Part shown: positions 13,499 through 15,909 of the stretch, in pieces
How positions within the stretch are numbered: position 1 is the stretch's first letter
How the letters are laid out: each line of letters starts with the position of its first letter
Assembly: GCA_902475285.1 (NCBI GenBank)
Contig: CABRZA010000049.1
Span: forward strand, 1 to 15,909
Direction of reading: 5' to 3'
Length of the DNA stretch: 15,909 nt
Origin: an uncultured Porphyromonadaceae bacterium
GTDB lineage: Bacteria; Bacteroidota; Bacteroidia; Bacteroidales; Muribaculaceae
Notes under the pieces: model-generated
Seen by the model: the letters and a program-made list of their open reading frames with translations, nothing else
Databases searched by the model: none
What the model was told of the DNA's origin: nothing
Made by a program: the position numbers and the translations under genes

Positions 13499-14828
13499 TG
13501 CTCGTTATCTTCACATTGTAGATTTGTCCTACCTCAAGGTCGGGGCGGTTCTCGATGTACACATTGCAGTCTACCTCGGGCGAGTCGTACTCGGTGCGGC
13601 CCTGGGCAGTCCCGTCGTAGAGAATTTCGTCGATTATCACCCGCAGCGTCTTGCCCACCTTTTCGGCGGCAACCTCCTCGGTGATGCTCTCCTGAAGCTC
13701 CATGAGGCGGTCCAGACGCGCGTTCTTCACCTCTTCGGCTATGCTGTCGTCGAAGTGCTCGGCGCCGTAGGTGCCTTCCTCCTCGCAGTAGGCGAAGGCT
13801 CCCATGCGCTCGAAGCGCTGCTCCTTCACAAACTCCACCAAGCGCTCGAAGGCTTCGTCGGTCTCGCCGGGGAAGCCGGTCATGAGCGTCGTGCGTATGT
13901 GTATGCCCGGCACCTCGCGGCGTATGCGCGCCAATAATTCACGCGTGCCGGCGCCGTCGATATGCCGGCGCATGTTGGCGAGCACGGTGTCGTCGATGTG
14001 TTGCAGGGCTATGTCGAGATATTTGCAAATGTTGGCGTGCGAGGCCATTACGGGCAGTATCTCGTAGGGAAAGTCCGACGGGTAGGCGTAGTGCAGCCGT
14101 ATCATCTCGGCGCCCGGCACGGCGGCCATGCGTTCGAGCAGGCGTGCCAGCGGAGCCTCGCCGCCGTCGGCGAGGTCGCGGCCGTAGCTCGACAGGTCCT
14201 GCGCTATGATGTTGAATTCCCGCGTGCCTTCGCTCGCAAGCTTCGTCATTTCCTCTATTATCTCGTCGGCCGGACGCGAGTGGTGGCGTCCTGTGATGAG
14301 GGGGATGGCGCAGAAGGCGCAGAAACGGTTGCAGCCTTCCGATATCTTTATGTAGGCGGAGTAGGGGAGGTCTTTGAGCCGGCGTTCCCAGGCCTTTTCG
14401 GTGGTGCCTGCGGCGGTTATTTCGGTGTCGCCCTCGCCGGCGTGGGCAAGGAGGTCGCCAACGATGCCGTCCCAGTCGAACTTGCCGTAGAGACCGTCGA
14501 TATTGCCTATTTCCTCGGCGAGCTCACCGCGGTAACGCTCCGAGAGACAGCCCATTACATAAAAACGGCGTATCTTGCCGCTCTCGCGCAGCGCCGACAC
14601 TTGCAGGAGCATGTTCACCGATTCCTCCTTCGCGTCGCCTATGAAGCCGCAGGTGTTCACCACCACGGCGCTGTTGCGCGGAGGCACGTCGTCGTCGAAG
14701 CTCACGGTGAAGCCCGCGTCGCTCAGACGCCGTGCCAGCCGCTCGCTGTCGACGAGGTTTTTGGAGCAACCCATGCATATGATGCTCACATGCCCCACCC
14801 GGGGCATAGCGCGATGTTTCGCTGACAT
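13461..14828 (-). CDS. rimO: RimO, ribosomal protein S12 methylthiotransferase
   Basis: This 455-residue radical-SAM enzyme adds a methylthio group to a conserved aspartate of ribosomal protein S12. The N-terminal UPF0004 domain has the three cysteines of the auxiliary cluster: C21 (GCSKNLVDSE), C60 (NTCGF) and C94 (VMGCLSERY). The radical-SAM triad is C166-x3-C170-x2-C173 within EGCNRFCAFCAIP. The C-terminal 60 or so residues form the TRAM domain. RimO rather than MiaB is supported by GCSKNLVDSE and the CAIPLITGRHHSR segment. The ATG at 14828 starts 4 bases after the ftsY stop; an internal ATG at 14807 (MPRVGHVS) is also possible. The ftsY-rimO order is common in Bacteroidales. The stop overlaps the longer menF frame. 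Confidence 0.97.
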   Translation of the reverse strand: MSAKHRAMPRVGHVSIICMGCSKNLVDSERLARRLSDAGFTVSFDDDVPPRNSAVVVNTCGFIGDAKEESVNMLLQVSALRESGKIRRFYVMGCLSERYRGELAEEIGNIDGLYGKFDWDGIVGDLLAHAGEGDTEITAAGTTEKAWERRLKDLPYSAYIKISEGCNRFCAFCAIPLITGRHHSRPADEIIEEMTKLASEGTREFNIIAQDLSSYGRDLADGGEAPLARLLERMAAVPGAEMIRLHYAYPSDFPYEILPVMASHANICKYLDIALQHIDDTVLANMRRHIDGAGTRELLARIRREVPGIHIRTTLMTGFPGETDEAFERLVEFVKEQRFERMGAFAYCEEEGTYGAEHFDDSIAEEVKNARLDRLMELQESITEEVAAEKVGKTLRVIIDEILYDGTAQGRTEYDSPEVDCNVYIENRPDLEVGQIYNVKITSNDLIDLFGEVVD

Positions 14829-14832
14829 GGCC

Positions 14833-15789
14833 TTACTTGCCGAAAAGCGAGTCGACGAAGGCCTTCTTGTTGAATATCTGAAGGTCGTTGATGCCCTCGC
14901 CTATACCTATGTATTTCACCGGGATATGGAACTGGTCGCTGATGCCTATCACCACACCGCCGCGTGCCGTGCCGTCGAGCTTGGTAACGGCAAGGTGGGT
15001 CACCTGCGTGGCCTCCGAGAACTGGCGGGCTTGCTCGAAGGCGTTCTGACCCGTAGAGCCGTCGAGCACCAGGAGCACCTCGTGCGGAGCGCCGGGCACT
15101 ACCTTTTCCATCACGCGCTTGATTTTCGAGAGCTCGTCCATCAGGCCCTTCTTGTTGTGCAGACGGCCGGCGGTGTCGATTATCACCACGTCGGCGCCCT
15201 GCGCCACGGCCGATGTCAGAGTGTCGTGGGCCACGGCGGCGGCGTCGGAGCCCAGCTTCTGCTTCACCACGGGCACGTCGGCGCGGCGTCCCCACTCGTC
15301 GAGCTGCTCTATGGCGGCTGCGCGGAAAGTGTCGGCGGCGCCGAGTATCACGCGGTTGCCCGCTTCCTTGTAGAGATGGGCCAGCTTGCCTATCGTTGTG
15401 GTCTTGCCCACGCCGTTCACGCCCACAACCATTATCACATAGGGCTTTTTGCCGGCGGGAGGGTTGAAGCCCTGCTCCTCGCCGTTGTCGTTCTCGGCAA
15501 GCAGCATGCTTATCTCCTCACACAGCATGTCGTTGAGCTCGTCGGTGTCGACATATTTGTCGCGCGCCGCGCGGGCCTGTATGCGCTCGATGATTTTTAG
15601 CGTGGTCTCGGCGCCCACGTCGCTGCTCAGGAAGATATCCTCCAATTCGTCGAGGAAATCGTCGTCTACCGTACGACGCCCCGTGAAGGCGCGGCGCAGC
15701 TTGCCGAAAACGCCCTCGTTTTTGGTCTTTTGAAGGCCCCGGTCGAGGTCCTTCTTCTTATCGCGGTTGAAAAAATCAAAAAATCCCAT
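14833..15789 (-). CDS. ftsY: FtsY, signal recognition particle receptor GTPase
   Basis: This 318-residue protein is FtsY, the GTPase that docks SRP-bound ribosomes at the membrane for co-translational insertion. The N domain (about 20-100) precedes the G domain: P-loop GVNGVGKT at 123-130, the insertion-box DTFRAAA at 153-159, DTAGR at 205-209, TKLDGTARGG at 269-278 and the closing GIGEGINDLQIFNKKAFVDSLFG. The N-terminal A domain is very short and Phe/Lys-rich (MGFFDFFNRDKKK), as in many Bacteroidetes. Length and motifs appear complete. The ATG at 15787-15789 lies 23 bases from a perfect -7 box, so this is the first gene of the operon that continues with rimO. Confidence 0.98.
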   Translation of the reverse strand: MGFFDFFNRDKKKDLDRGLQKTKNEGVFGKLRRAFTGRRTVDDDFLDELEDIFLSSDVGAETTLKIIERIQARAARDKYVDTDELNDMLCEEISMLLAENDNGEEQGFNPPAGKKPYVIMVVGVNGVGKTTTIGKLAHLYKEAGNRVILGAADTFRAAAIEQLDEWGRRADVPVVKQKLGSDAAAVAHDTLTSAVAQGADVVIIDTAGRLHNKKGLMDELSKIKRVMEKVVPGAPHEVLLVLDGSTGQNAFEQARQFSEATQVTHLAVTKLDGTARGGVVIGISDQFHIPVKYIGIGEGINDLQIFNKKAFVDSLFGK

Positions 15790-15812
15790 AGCGCTATTGT
15801 GGTTTCAAACGG

Positions 15813-15820
15813 CAAAATTA
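15813..15820 (-). promoter_or_regulatory. Promoter -7 box for the ftsY operon
   Basis: TAATTTTG on the minus strand is an exact match to TAnnTTTG, the Bacteroidetes -7 consensus. It lies 23 bases upstream of the ftsY ATG. I see no TTTG at the normal -33 distance; a T-rich TTTTTTG lies about 31 bases upstream, which is too far. The rest of the right edge (15821-15909) shows no recognisable gene end. Confidence 0.6.
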
Positions 15821-15909
15821 CTAATTTTTCCCGACATTCCGCCCCACCGCGCAAAAAATCTCACCCAAATCCCGCAGTTTGTCCGTTCCTGAAAATGGTT
15901 GACTCGGTT

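Overview
The window looks like chromosomal DNA from a GC-rich member of the Bacteroidales, possibly a Muribaculaceae-like gut bacterium. The order is inferred from protein style and from promoters. Three intergenic regions carry a perfect Bacteroidetes -7 box (TAnnTTTG), and recognisable Shine-Dalgarno sequences are absent. The family is only a guess. All twelve confidently named genes, plus one small hypothetical gene, lie on the minus strand, so transcription runs from right to left. Most of the content is core housekeeping. I found no phage, insertion sequence, CRISPR array, rRNA or tRNA.

Right block (15820 down to 8513). A promoter precedes ftsY (signal recognition particle receptor). It is followed closely by rimO (methylthiolation of ribosomal protein S12), an isochorismate synthase of the menaquinone type (menF), two different SGNH/GDSL-fold envelope proteins and an FtsX/LolC-like ABC permease. 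Gaps are 4 to 39 bases, and several genes overlap (17 bases between the SGNH genes, ATGA between the second SGNH gene and the permease), so this reads as one operon. It mixes protein targeting and ribosome modification with envelope functions.

Middle block (8429 to 5927). A separate promoter drives rsfS (ribosome silencing factor) and ftsH (membrane AAA+ protease).

Left block (5770 to 904). recD2 (DNA helicase), yraN (nuclease-fold protein), an Xaa-Pro aminopeptidase and a gamma-carbonic anhydrase-like protein form a compact run. It ends at a strong hairpin terminator at 853-887. The 156 bases between ftsH and recD2 hold no clear promoter or terminator, so readthrough from ftsH is possible. 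Left of the terminator, a small gene with its own promoter encodes a Cys-rich, then extremely acidic, 148-residue protein of unknown function.

Left edge (1-337). A possible 3' end of a plus-strand gene (3-89) is followed by a plus-strand terminator hairpin (221-250). The rest of this stretch shows no convincing gene. The last 120 bases on the right hold only the ftsY promoter region.

The most interesting signals are two related palindromic elements of the form GTAGGG[G/A]CGC-N8-GCG[C/T]CC. One supplies the stop codon of ftsH. The other lies in frame inside menF and is translated. The unknown Cys/acidic protein and the unusual operon setting of the SGNH pair come next. I did not find a clear new defence or biosynthetic system.
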